DNA of 8,020 bases from DASRHY01 sp046765875 (GTDB lineage Bacteria; Actinomycetota; Actinomycetes; Propionibacteriales; Kribbellaceae), in assembly GCA_046765875.1 (NCBI GenBank), contig JBKPSJ010000324.1, positions 1 through 8,020 of the forward strand, read 5' to 3'. Under the pieces are notes generated by a model. That model saw only the letters and a program-made list of their open reading frames with translations. It was not told the DNA's origin and did not search any database. The position numbers were made by a program, and so were the translations under genes. Positions 1-5,992 of this stretch are shown here, one piece after another. Numbering within the stretch: the first letter of the stretch is position 1; each line of letters starts with the position of its first letter.

Positions 1-399
1 CCCCAGGACGCCGAGCCGGCTGCGGACCCTCGCCCCGGTCAGCACGATCCACGCGGTCGCGCCGAGGACGATGAACGCGCCGATCTTCGGCGAACTGGCC
101 GGGAGGAGCGCCAGGGTGTAGCCGGCCACCAGCAGGCAGACCACCGTGAGCGCCACCAGCCAGCGGAAGGTCAGCAGCAATCCGCCCGCGAGGAGAGGAA
201 TGATCTGTGACAGAACGGGTATCTGTTCCGTCACACCGACTCGGACGGCACCAAGACCGATCGCCACCGCCATCAGGGCGATGGCCGTTATTCGCTGCGC
301 CGAGCGGGCGCGTCGCAACAGCGTGCGGCGCCAGGATCCGGCTCGTTGCACGCTGCTGCCCATGGGCGGAGTACCCACGTCGCTCATCGGACTGAACAT
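1..399 (-). CDS. Membrane protein of unknown function, N-terminal part (cut by window edge)
   Basis: The minus frame is open from base 453 to base 1 and has no stop before the edge, so only about 133 residues are visible. After a basic N-terminus (WRRTLLRRARSAQR) come hydrophobic segments: ITAIALMAVAIGLGAV; a long stretch from about IIPLLAGGLLLTF through LVALTVVCLLVAGYTLALL, probably two helices or a hairpin; and IGAFIVLGATAWIVLTG. This indicates a multi-pass inner-membrane domain, and any catalytic domain would lie beyond the window. N-terminal membrane domains like this occur in actinobacterial PP2C/SpoIIE-type phosphatases and sensor kinases, but nothing here proves either. In-frame starts are ATG 423, 399 and 387, GTG 378 and ATG 363. 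None has a good Shine-Dalgarno site. ATG 387 has a TATGTT hexamer 7 bases upstream, which would suit leaderless initiation. The gene follows nei in the same direction after a short gap and may be co-transcribed with it. Confidence 0.6.
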   Translation of the reverse strand, partial: MFSPMSDVGTPPMGSSVQRAGSWRRTLLRRARSAQRITAIALMAVAIGLGAVRVGVTEQIPVLSQIIPLLAGGLLLTFRWLVALTVVCLLVAGYTLALLPASSPKIGAFIVLGATAWIVLTGARVRSRLGVLG

Positions 400-400
400 A
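395..400 (-). promoter_or_regulatory. Possible -10 hexamer for a leaderless start of the membrane protein
   Basis: On the minus strand TATGTT ends 7 bases before ATG 387, the spacing expected when transcription begins at the start codon. No convincing -35 hexamer lies 16-18 bases further upstream; TTGGAT is present but 21 bases away. This is a weak call, and the gene could instead be read from the nei transcript. Confidence 0.25.
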
Positions 401-453
401 ACGGCACGTGTCGGTCCGCGCATCCAATCGCTACCGACTAGTTCGCGATGTGC

Positions 454-1374
454 CTAACTTTCCTGTTTCGCGGCCGGGCCCGCGGCCGGTTCGGCGGCCC
501 GGTTCGCCGGCCGGTGTGAGCGCTTGGCGGCGACCGGGCGGGCGATCGGGACCCGCCGGGTCAGCCCGGTCCGCTGGCACTTCGGGCACCAGAACAGGTT
601 GCGGCCGGCCAGCACCTGGGTGCGGATCACCGACTGGCAGACGTGGCAGCGCTCACCGTTGCGGCGGTACACGTACACCTCGCCACCGTGGTCATCGCGC
701 CGCGGGTCGCGGCCCATCGCGTCCGGCGTGTGCTCGTCGGTCACGGTGTCGATCCGCCCGGTCTCCACGCCGTAGCGCATCAGCAGCACGATGTCGGCCC
801 ACATCTTCTGCCACTCCGAGCGCTTGACCAGCAGCCCAGGCGTCAACGGGTGCAACCGGGCGCGGAACAGCGACTCGGCCCGGTACACGTTGCCGACACC
901 CCCGAGCACCTCCTGGTCCATCAGCAGCCGCCCGATCGGTAGCTCGCTGCGGTGGATGCGCCGCCACGCCCGGTCCGGGTCGGCGTCGTCGCGCAGCGGA
1001 TCGGGGCCGAGCCGGGCGACCAGGTCGGCGCGCTCCCCGTCGGTCATCACCTCGCAGATCATCGCGCCGCGCAGGTCGGCGTACGTCGTGTCGTCGGCGA
1101 GCCGGAGCCGGACCTGGCCGACCGGTACCGGCGCGGGCGACGTGCCGAAGTCCACCTTGCCGATCAGGCCGAGGTGGATGTGCAGCCAGCCGGCGCCCTC
1201 GAACTCGGCCAGGAAGTGCTTGCCATACGCCTCGGCGCGGACCAGCACCCGGCCGTCGAGCCGGGCGGCGCCGTCGGCGAACCTGCCCTGCGGGCTGGAC
1301 GCGACGACTGTGCGGCCGCCGAACGCCTGCTGGACGTCGTTCGCCAGCCGGTGCAGCGTGTGACCTTCGGGCAT
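454..1374 (-). CDS. nei: Nei/Fpg-family DNA glycosylase/AP lyase (endonuclease VIII, Nei1-like)
   Basis: Base-excision repair enzyme (306 aa) that removes oxidised bases and cuts the abasic strand by beta/delta elimination. The start is fixed at ATG 1374 because the protein must begin MPEGHTLHRLA: after Met removal Pro2 is the Schiff-base nucleophile and Glu3 the acid. Lys52 in GKHF is the conserved catalytic-domain lysine. The helix-two-turn-helix region carries GVGNVYRAE (Asn162), and a C-terminal zinc finger uses Cys243, Cys246, Cys263 and Cys266 (CHVC...CPKC). The sequence resembles M. tuberculosis Nei1 (Rv2464c) as I recall it, including PEGHTLHRLA, SSPQGRFAD and LLMDQ. After the finger there is an extra 36-residue Arg/Ala/Pro-rich tail that the mycobacterial protein appears to lack. 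AGGA at 1385-1388, 10 bases upstream, is a plausible ribosome site. The gene follows rpiB after 187 bp. The Nei-versus-Fpg subtype rests on resemblance; the family call is firm. Confidence 0.93.
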   Translation of the reverse strand: MPEGHTLHRLANDVQQAFGGRTVVASSPQGRFADGAARLDGRVLVRAEAYGKHFLAEFEGAGWLHIHLGLIGKVDFGTSPAPVPVGQVRLRLADDTTYADLRGAMICEVMTDGERADLVARLGPDPLRDDADPDRAWRRIHRSELPIGRLLMDQEVLGGVGNVYRAESLFRARLHPLTPGLLVKRSEWQKMWADIVLLMRYGVETGRIDTVTDEHTPDAMGRDPRRDDHGGEVYVYRRNGERCHVCQSVIRTQVLAGRNLFWCPKCQRTGLTRRVPIARPVAAKRSHRPANRAAEPAAGPAAKQES

Positions 1375-1419
1375 CAGTGCGACATCCTGTCTGGGTGGGA
1401 GCGAACAAACCGGCCGGAC

Positions 1420-1446
1420 GCCGCAGCGGCCCGCCGACACCGGCGG
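1420..1446 (-). other. Two adjacent GC-rich stem-loops between rpiB and nei
   Basis: The inverted repeat GCCGC-A-GCGGC (1420-1430) directly abuts CCGCCG-ACAC-CGGCGG (1431-1446), a 6-bp all-GC stem with a 4-base loop. On the minus strand these are followed by the palindrome CCGGCCGG (1410-1417) and TTTGTT. The cluster lies about 45-75 bases upstream of the nei start. It could attenuate or pause transcription from rpiB into nei, or form a structured nei leader. In DNA of this GC content short stems also arise by chance, and there is no true U-tract. The rest of the 187-bp gap shows no convincing gene. Confidence 0.3.
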
Positions 1447-1548
1447 TGGTGGGAACAGCCCGGTCGATGCGGGCCCGAGACGTCTCCAAGCCCCGCCCGA
1501 CCGAACAGCAGAGCCCGGCACCGCATTCCGAGCAACCCCAGTCCCGGG

Positions 1549-1566
1549 ATCAGGGTCAGGATCAGG
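1549..1566 (-). repeat. Hexamer triplet giving three in-frame stop codons at the end of rpiB
   Basis: Three tandem 6-bp units (plus strand ATCAGG, GTCAGG, ATCAGG) span the rpiB stop. Read on the minus strand in the rpiB frame they give CCC TGA TCC TGA CCC TGA, so the normal TGA (1562-1564) is backed by two more (1556-1558 and 1550-1552), each one codon apart. Confidence 0.85.
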
Positions 1567-2041
1567 GCGCCGATTCCGGCAACGGCGGAAGCTCACCGGT
1601 CGACTCGTAGTCGGTCAGCATCGCGATCCGGCGGCTGTGCCGCTCGCCGCCGGAGAACGGCGAACCCAGGAACGTCTCGGCGAGCGACATCGCCTCGTCC
1701 ATCGAATGCATCCGGGCGCCGATGGCGACCACGTTCGCGTCGTTGTGCTCACGGGCAAGCCGCGCTGTCTCGGTGCTCCAGGCCAGCGCGGCCCGCACGC
1801 CCTTCACCTTGTTCGCCGAGATCTGCTCGCCGTTTCCGGACCCGCCGATGACGATGCCGAGACTGCCCGGGTCCGCCACCGCCGCTTTCGCGGCCCGCAG
1901 GCAGTACACCGGGTAGTCGTCGTCGGCGTCGTACGCGGCCGGGCCGTGGTCGACGATCTCGTGCCCGGTCTTGGCGAGCTGCTCGGCCAGATGCTCCTTC
2001 AGCTCGAAGCCGGCGTGGTCGGATCCCAGGTGCACGCGCAT
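1562..2041 (-). CDS. rpiB: Ribose-5-phosphate isomerase B
   Basis: Cytoplasmic enzyme (159 aa) interconverting ribose 5-phosphate and ribulose 5-phosphate in the non-oxidative pentose phosphate pathway. The LacAB/RpiB fold is marked by the N-terminal MRVHLGSDHAGFELK (Asp8, His9 in the substrate loop), YDADDDYP (about 37-44), the anion-hole loop GGSGNGEQ (66-73), REHND with His99 (ring-opening histidine), and Arg110, Arg134 and Arg137 for phosphate binding. In the loop, position 68 is Ser rather than the catalytic Cys of E. coli RpiB, so Glu72 is the expected base, as in the mycobacterial enzyme. The length is normal for the actinobacterial form (about 160 aa). ATG 2041 is chosen because homologues begin MRV(Y/H)LG; an in-frame ATG at 2074 would add 11 residues. 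Neither has a strong Shine-Dalgarno. The gene lies 103 bp after the DsbA-fold gene and 187 bp before nei, all in the same direction. Confidence 0.95.
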   Translation of the reverse strand: MRVHLGSDHAGFELKEHLAEQLAKTGHEIVDHGPAAYDADDDYPVYCLRAAKAAVADPGSLGIVIGGSGNGEQISANKVKGVRAALAWSTETARLAREHNDANVVAIGARMHSMDEAMSLAETFLGSPFSGGERHSRRIAMLTDYESTGELPPLPESAP

Positions 2042-2058
2042 GTCGCGCAGTCTTGCAC

Positions 2059-2092
2059 TTGTGGTTTGCCGCATCGTGTTGTGGGTTGCCGC
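2059..2092 (-). repeat. Direct repeat pair upstream of rpiB (possible operator)
   Basis: TTGTGGTTTGCCGC (2059-2072) and TTGTGGGTTGCCGC (2079-2092) match at 13 of 14 bases and are offset by 20 bp, about two helical turns. They sit 18-51 bases upstream of the rpiB start at 2041, in the 103-bp gap after the DsbA-fold gene. The spacing suits a regulator binding one face of the helix. No clear -10 hexamer accompanies them. If the ATG at 2074 were used, one copy would be coding. A role as operator is inference. Confidence 0.45.
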
Positions 2093-2144
2093 CCGGCATG
2101 CGCTGCGGACAGCAACAACACGGCACGCGGACCCACGACAGCGG

Positions 2145-2747
2145 TCAGCTGAAGTCGGGCCTGCGGTCCCGGCTGCGCTTGATCTCGTACACGCCGTCGG
2201 TGGCCATGATCAGCCGGAACCCGTCCCACAGCCGCCCGGCCGCCTCGCCCTTCGGAGCCGGCGTGACCACCGGGCCGAAGAAGGCGACGCCGTCGACGGA
2301 GATCACCGGCGTACCGACCTCGTTGCCGACCTGGTCCATGCCCGCGTGGTGCGACTTGCGCAGGGCGTCGTCGTACTCGTCGGTGTCGGCCGCCTCGATC
2401 AGGGACGCCGGCAGCCCGACCTCCTCGAGCGCCTCGGCCACCACGTCGAGCCCGGCCTTGCGACCCTGGACGTGGGCCCGCTCGCCGATCGCGGTGTACA
2501 GCGGCAGCAGTACCTCGCTGCCATGCTGCTGCTCGGCGGCGATCAGGACCCGGACCGGACCCCAGGCGGTCTGGAGGAACTCGCGGTAGTTGTCGGGTAA
2601 GCCGTCCCGGCCCTCGTTCAGCACCGCGAGGCTCATCACATGCCAGTGCGTCTCGACGTCGCGGACCTTCTCCACCTCGAGCATCCAGCGCGACGTCATC
2701 CAAGCCCACGGGCAGGCCGGGTCGAACCAGAAATCGGCTGTTGTCAT
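2145..2747 (-). CDS. DsbA-fold, mycothiol-linked oxidoreductase (mycoredoxin-2/Rv2466c-like) with CPWA active site
   Basis: Thioredoxin/DsbA-fold protein of 200 residues with no signal peptide, so cytoplasmic. It resembles M. tuberculosis Rv2466c (mycoredoxin-2, a mycothiol-dependent reductase) along its length: ADFWFDPACPWAWMTSRW (4-21), WHVMSLAVLNE, AWGPVRVLIAAEQQHG, RKSHHAGMDQVGNEVGTP containing the cis-proline loop, and GVAFFGPV. The active site is C12-P-W-A15, whereas Rv2466c has CPWC; the resolving cysteine is Ala. A one-cysteine site would suit reduction of mixed disulfides through mycothiol, which is inference. The best start is ATG 2747; GTG 2753 adds two residues. AGGAGG is 28 bases from the ATG, too far to act directly. 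The hexamer TACTAT (2756-2761) may be a leaderless -10. It is the first gene of the minus-strand series and divergent from pepN. In mycobacteria the orthologue belongs to the SigH disulfide-stress regulon. Confidence 0.85.
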   Translation of the reverse strand: MTTADFWFDPACPWAWMTSRWMLEVEKVRDVETHWHVMSLAVLNEGRDGLPDNYREFLQTAWGPVRVLIAAEQQHGSEVLLPLYTAIGERAHVQGRKAGLDVVAEALEEVGLPASLIEAADTDEYDDALRKSHHAGMDQVGNEVGTPVISVDGVAFFGPVVTPAPKGEAAGRLWDGFRLIMATDGVYEIKRSRDRRPDFS

Positions 2748-2755
2748 ATCCACAA

Positions 2756-2761
2756 ATAGTA
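2756..2761 (-). promoter_or_regulatory. Possible -10 hexamer for a leaderless DsbA-fold mRNA
   Basis: TACTAT fits TANNNT and ends 8 bases before ATG 2747, near the spacing of leaderless actinobacterial promoters. The -35 region (TGTGAG, 18 bases upstream) is poor. If this promoter is used, AGGAGG at 2776-2781 would not be in the transcript. Confidence 0.35.
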
Positions 2762-2817
2762 CAAAGTCGAACCAACCTCCTCACACGGGCGCGAGTCGGC
2801 CCGCGCCGGCCCCCACC

Positions 2818-2829
2818 GGACCGCGGTCC
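2818..2829. promoter_or_regulatory. 12-bp perfect palindrome in the divergent region (possible operator)
   Basis: GGACCGCGGTCC is self-complementary over 12 bases and lies near the middle of the divergent gap. It is 70 bp from the DsbA-fold ATG and 80 bp from the pepN ATG, so a bound regulator could affect both. The high GC content makes chance occurrence possible. Confidence 0.3.
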
Positions 2830-2860
2830 CGGACACCCTTGGAGAACGAATGCACAATGC

Positions 2861-2874
2861 GCGGGGAATCCCGC
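2861..2874. promoter_or_regulatory. Inverted repeat overlapping the pepN -35 zone
   Basis: GCGGG-GAAT-CCCGC lies 36-49 bases before the pepN ATG. If pepN is leaderless this is at and just upstream of the -35 position. It may be a repressor site, or simply GC-rich sequence that also contains the GGGATT element noted on the minus strand. Confidence 0.3.
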
Positions 2875-2897
2875 ACAGCCAGCGGCTGCCCCTTGCT

Positions 2898-2903
2898 TAG
2901 GAT
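2898..2903 (+). promoter_or_regulatory. Probable -10 hexamer for leaderless pepN
   Basis: TAGGAT ends 6 bases before ATG 2910, so with the A of ATG as +1 it occupies -12 to -7, the standard position for a leaderless actinobacterial transcript. No Shine-Dalgarno precedes the ATG, which agrees. The -35 region (around ACAGCC) is weak. Confidence 0.5.
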
Positions 2904-2909
2904 GCGTTC

Positions 2910-5495
2910 ATGCCTGGTACGAACCTCACGCGCGACGAAGCGCGTGTCCGCGCGGGTCTGATCTCCGACGCCAACTACACCGTCGAGCTGGACCTGACTT
3001 CAGCGCCCACCGGCGCAGCCACCTTCGGCTCCGTGACGACGCTGTCGTTCCGGGCACAGCCGAGCTCGTCGACCTTCGCCGACCTGATCGCCGACAAGGT
3101 CAGCGATATCACCCTGAACGGCCGTTCGCTCGATCCGGCCACGGCCTACGACGGCGCCCGGATCGCCCTCGACGACCTGGCCGAAAGCAACGAGCTGCGG
3201 GTCGTCGCGGAGTGCCTGTACTCACGGACCGGCGAGGGCCTGCACCGCTCGGTCGACCCGGCCGACAAGGAGACCTACCTCTACACCCAGTTCGAGGTGC
3301 CGGACGCGCGCCGGGTGTTCACCGTGTTCGAGCAGCCGGACCTCAAGGCTGCGTTCACTTTCACCGTTTCGGCACCGGCCCGCTGGGTCGTGGTGTCGAA
3401 CGCGCCGGCGCCGGAACCGTCGGCGTACAAGGGCGAGCACGGCGAGGACCTGGCCCGCTGGGAGTTCCCGCCCACCAGGCCGATCTCGACGTACATCACC
3501 GCTATTGTCGCCGGCCCCTACCACGTCGTCACCGATGTATACGAGGGACCGCACGGCAGCTACCCGCTCTCGCTGCTGTGCCGGCCGTCGCTGGCCGGGG
3601 CGCTCGATGCCGACGACCTGTTCACCGTGACCAAGCAGGGCTTCGCGCTGTTCGAGGAGGCGTTCGCCCAGCCGTACCCGTTCGAGAAGTACGACCAGGC
3701 GTTCGTGCCCGAGTACAACATGGGCGCGATGGAGAACGCGGGCTGCGTGACGCTGCGGGACGAGTATCTGTTCCGCAGCCGCACCACCGCCTCGGAGCTG
3801 GAGACCCGCGCCAACACGGTGCTGCACGAGCTTGCGCACATGTGGTTCGGCGACCTGGTGACGATGACCTGGTGGGACGACCTGTGGCTGAACGAGTCGT
3901 TCGCCGAGTGGGCCAGCCACTGGGCGCAGGCGATCGCGACCAAGTACACCGAGGCCTGGACGACGTTCTGCAACGCTCGCAAGAACTGGGCCTACCGGCA
4001 GGACCAGCTGCCGTCCACGCATCCGATCGCCGCGGACATGGTCGACTTCCACGCGGTCGAGGTGAACTTCGACGGCATCACGTACGCCAAGGGCGCTTCC
4101 GCTCTGCGTCAGCTCGTGGCCTTCGTCGGCGAGGACCAGTTCGTCGCGGGCCTGAAGGAGTACTTCGCCGACCACGCGTTCGGCAACACCGAGCTGTCCG
4201 ACCTGCTCGCGCCGCTGGAGAAGGCGTCCGGCCGCGACCTGGACGACTGGACCGAGCGCTGGCTGCGTACCTCCGGCGTCAACACGCTCAGCACCGACAT
4301 CGCCGTCCGGGACGGGACGTTCACCCGCTTCGCGATCATCCAGAGCGCGCATCCGGACTTCCCGACACTGCGGCCACACCGGCTCGCGGTCGGGCTGTAC
4401 AACCGCACCGACGAAGGCCTGGTCCGCACCCAACGGTTCGAGGTCGACATCGACGACGAGCGCACCGACCTGCCCGAACTGGTCGGCGTTCGGCAGCCGG
4501 ATCTGGTCCTGCTCAACGACGACGACCTCACCTATGCCAAGATCCGGCTCGACGAGCACTCCCGGCAGGCGCTGGCCGCGTCGATCGACAAGCTCACCGA
4601 ATCGTTGCCGAGGGCGCTGTGCTGGGGCTCGGCATGGGACATGACCCGCGACGCCGAGATGCCGGCCAGCCAGTATGTGGCACTTGTACTCCGCGGCGTC
4701 GGCACCGAATCCGACCTGACCGCCGTACGAGCACTCCTGGCACAGGCGACCACCGCGATCAACGCGTACGCCGCACCGCTCCACCGGCCGGCACTGCGGG
4801 CCCGATACGAGGAGCGGCTGGCCGAACTGGTCGCGCAGGCCGAGCCCGGCAGCGACCACCAGCTCGCCTTCGCCCGTGCGTACGCCGCCGGGGTGGTCTC
4901 CGAGGCCGGCGCGGACCGGCTCACCGGCTGGCTCAACGACACCACTGGCCGCGACCTGCCCGACGGCCTTGTCGTCGACACCGACCTGCGCTGGATCCTG
5001 CTCGCGCACCTGGCCCGGCTCGGCCGGATCGATGCCGAGCACATCGAGGACGAGCTCACCCGCGACACGACCATCACCGGGAAGGAGCGCGCCGCGCAGG
5101 CGCTCGCGTCGCGGCCCACCGCGGCGGCCAAGGCCGAGGCCTGGCGGATCGCGGTCGAGTCGACCGATACCCCGAACGAGACTCAGTTCCGCACCATTCT
5201 CGGCTTCCAGCAACCGGGTCAGGAGGACCTGCTCCGCCCGTACGTCGACCGGTACCTCGAGGCGGCGAAGGACGTCTACACCCGGCTCGGCTCGCACATG
5301 GGCGAGAACGTGCTGGTCTACCTGGCGCCCAAGTTGCTTGCCGAGCAGGCCACCCTTGACGCGCTGAACGGCTGGCTCGGCGGCGTCGGCAAGGACGCGG
5401 ACGCCCCGACCCGGCGGTATGTCGGAGAGGCCCGCGCGGACGTGGTGCGTGCGCTGGCCGCACAGACCACCGACGCGGAACACTTGTCCGCGTGA
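2910..5495 (+). CDS. pepN: Aminopeptidase N (M1 family zinc metallopeptidase)
   Basis: Cytoplasmic zinc aminopeptidase (861 aa) that removes N-terminal residues from peptides late in protein turnover. Domains in order: N-terminal beta-saddle (about 1-220) with the start motif ANYTVELDLT; thermolysin-like catalytic domain (about 225-460); and a long helical ERAP1-C-like domain (about 510-850). Active-site residues are visible: the exopeptidase motif GAMEN (272-276), zinc site HELAH (306-310) with the third ligand Glu329 in LNESFAEW, and the transition-state tyrosine Tyr392 in DGITYAKGAS. There is no signal peptide or membrane segment. Length and motifs match actinobacterial PepN proteins (the M. 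tuberculosis Rv2467 product is also about 861 aa). ATG 2910 is supported by agreement with family N-termini and by TAGGAT upstream, with no Shine-Dalgarno. The last four bases overlap the GTG of the next gene, so the two are probably translated from one mRNA. Confidence 0.97.
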   Translation: MPGTNLTRDEARVRAGLISDANYTVELDLTSAPTGAATFGSVTTLSFRAQPSSSTFADLIADKVSDITLNGRSLDPATAYDGARIALDDLAESNELRVVAECLYSRTGEGLHRSVDPADKETYLYTQFEVPDARRVFTVFEQPDLKAAFTFTVSAPARWVVVSNAPAPEPSAYKGEHGEDLARWEFPPTRPISTYITAIVAGPYHVVTDVYEGPHGSYPLSLLCRPSLAGALDADDLFTVTKQGFALFEEAFAQPYPFEKYDQAFVPEYNMGAMENAGCVTLRDEYLFRSRTTASELETRANTVLHELAHMWFGDLVTMTWWDDLWLNESFAEWASHWAQAIATKYTEAWTTFCNARKNWAYRQDQLPSTHPIAADMVDFHAVEVNFDGITYAKGASALRQLVAFVGEDQFVAGLKEYFADHAFGNTELSDLLAPLEKASGRDLDDWTERWLRTSGVNTLSTDIAVRDGTFTRFAIIQSAHPDFPTLRPHRLAVGLYNRTDEGLVRTQRFEVDIDDERTDLPELVGVRQPDLVLLNDDDLTYAKIRLDEHSRQALAASIDKLTESLPRALCWGSAWDMTRDAEMPASQYVALVLRGVGTESDLTAVRALLAQATTAINAYAAPLHRPALRARYEERLAELVAQAEPGSDHQLAFARAYAAGVVSEAGADRLTGWLNDTTGRDLPDGLVVDTDLRWILLAHLARLGRIDAEHIEDELTRDTTITGKERAAQALASRPTAAAKAEAWRIAVESTDTPNETQFRTILGFQQPGQEDLLRPYVDRYLEAAKDVYTRLGSHMGENVLVYLAPKLLAEQATLDALNGWLGGVGKDADAPTRRYVGEARADVVRALAAQTTDAEHLSA

Positions 5496-5989
5496 CAGTC
5501 GACCCCCTACTCGCCGGATCCCATGCCGTAGCGCTGACCGGGCTGGCCGGTGGTTACCGGCCACGCCCGGTCACGCCATTGGTGCCGTGGCGGCTCGACG
5601 ACGGCTGGCTGGTCAAGCCGTACGTCATCACGGCGATCGGCGTGCCCTGGAACGACGACCAGGTCGAGGCGGCCCGCACTGTCGCCGAGCGCCAACTCGG
5701 CTTCGACCGCGCACTCGGTGGGCTCGGGCTGGCGGTGGCGGTACTGCACCTCGGCATGGACGGCGTGTACCTGGTCGTGCAGAGCTGGATCGCGGACTAC
5801 CAGAGCAGACTGGCGATCTTCACCGGCGTCGAGGCTGACGACCTCAGGCCGGCACCGATCGGGCTCGGGCCGTGCGTATGGGAGCAGGAGGTGCTGGCGC
5901 ACGAGCGTCAGGCGTACGTAACACACATCCTGATCGACGACGTCAACACAACTGGCTGGCTGGACGACGTCCTCGACACCCGATCCTGA
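5492..5989 (+). CDS. Conserved-looking small protein of unknown function, translationally coupled to pepN
   Basis: A 165-residue soluble protein with no signal peptide or membrane helix. GTG 5492 overlaps the pepN stop in a GTGA junction, which usually means translational coupling; GGAA at 5477-5480 is a weak ribosome site. Visible features are VPWRLDDGWLVKPY (about 31-44, two Trp), a helix around NDDQVEAARTVAERQ, hydrophobic strands AVAVLHLG and GVYLVVQSWI, and CVWEQEVLAHERQAYVTHIL (128-147) with Cys128, His137 and Glu138. It gives an impression of actinobacterial hypothetical proteins with a WRLDDGWLVKPY-like segment and a C-terminal (C)VW...HER.A(W/Y) motif, but I cannot name a family or function. 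Codon use is as high in GC as its neighbours, arguing for a native gene. Its stop lies 3 bp from that of the convergent Hsp70-like gene. Coupling to pepN suggests a related or co-regulated role, but that is inference. Confidence 0.85.
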   Translation: MTVDPLLAGSHAVALTGLAGGYRPRPVTPLVPWRLDDGWLVKPYVITAIGVPWNDDQVEAARTVAERQLGFDRALGGLGLAVAVLHLGMDGVYLVVQSWIADYQSRLAIFTGVEADDLRPAPIGLGPCVWEQEVLAHERQAYVTHILIDDVNTTGWLDDVLDTRS

Positions 5990-5992
5990 CGG

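Larger units (their letters stand above)
2748..2909. promoter_or_regulatory. Divergent promoter region between the DsbA-fold gene and pepN
   Basis: This 162-bp gap must carry the promoters of both divergent genes. It contains a leaderless-type -10 for each side (annotated separately), a 12-bp palindrome GGACCGCGGTCC (2818-2829), the inverted repeat GCGGG-GAAT-CCCGC (2861-2874) and a minus-strand AGGAGG (2776-2781). On the minus strand GGGATT (2867-2872) is followed 19 bases later by GTT (2845-2847). This is one base from the GGAAT...GTT type used by SigR/SigH sigma factors and would place a start about 90 bases before the DsbA-fold gene. No protein gene is supported here. Confidence 0.6.

Noticed and set aside
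1477..1486. 10-bp palindrome GAGACGTCTC between rpiB and nei
   Set aside because: Isolated, not extended by flanking bases, and not placed near a recognisable promoter; likely chance.
1375..1596. N-terminal extension of the Nei frame up to base 1596
   Set aside because: The catalytic Pro2 requires initiation at the MPEG start (1374). The extension overlaps the end of rpiB and is low-complexity.
1999..2784. 261-codon minus-strand frame across the DsbA-fold gene
   Set aside because: Frame-shifted shadow of the DsbA-fold gene with Arg-rich composition. Its CTICGYDN start only resembles a Cys pair by chance.
2741..5359. 872-codon plus-strand open frame overlapping pepN
   Set aside because: It is out of frame with pepN, rich in Arg/Pro/Gly, and shows no motifs. 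It is a by-product of high GC at third positions; pepN has all its catalytic motifs.
3222..5564. 780-codon minus-strand open frame antisense to pepN
   Set aside because: Long antisense frames are typical of GC-rich coding DNA. No recognisable domain; it also runs into the next real gene.
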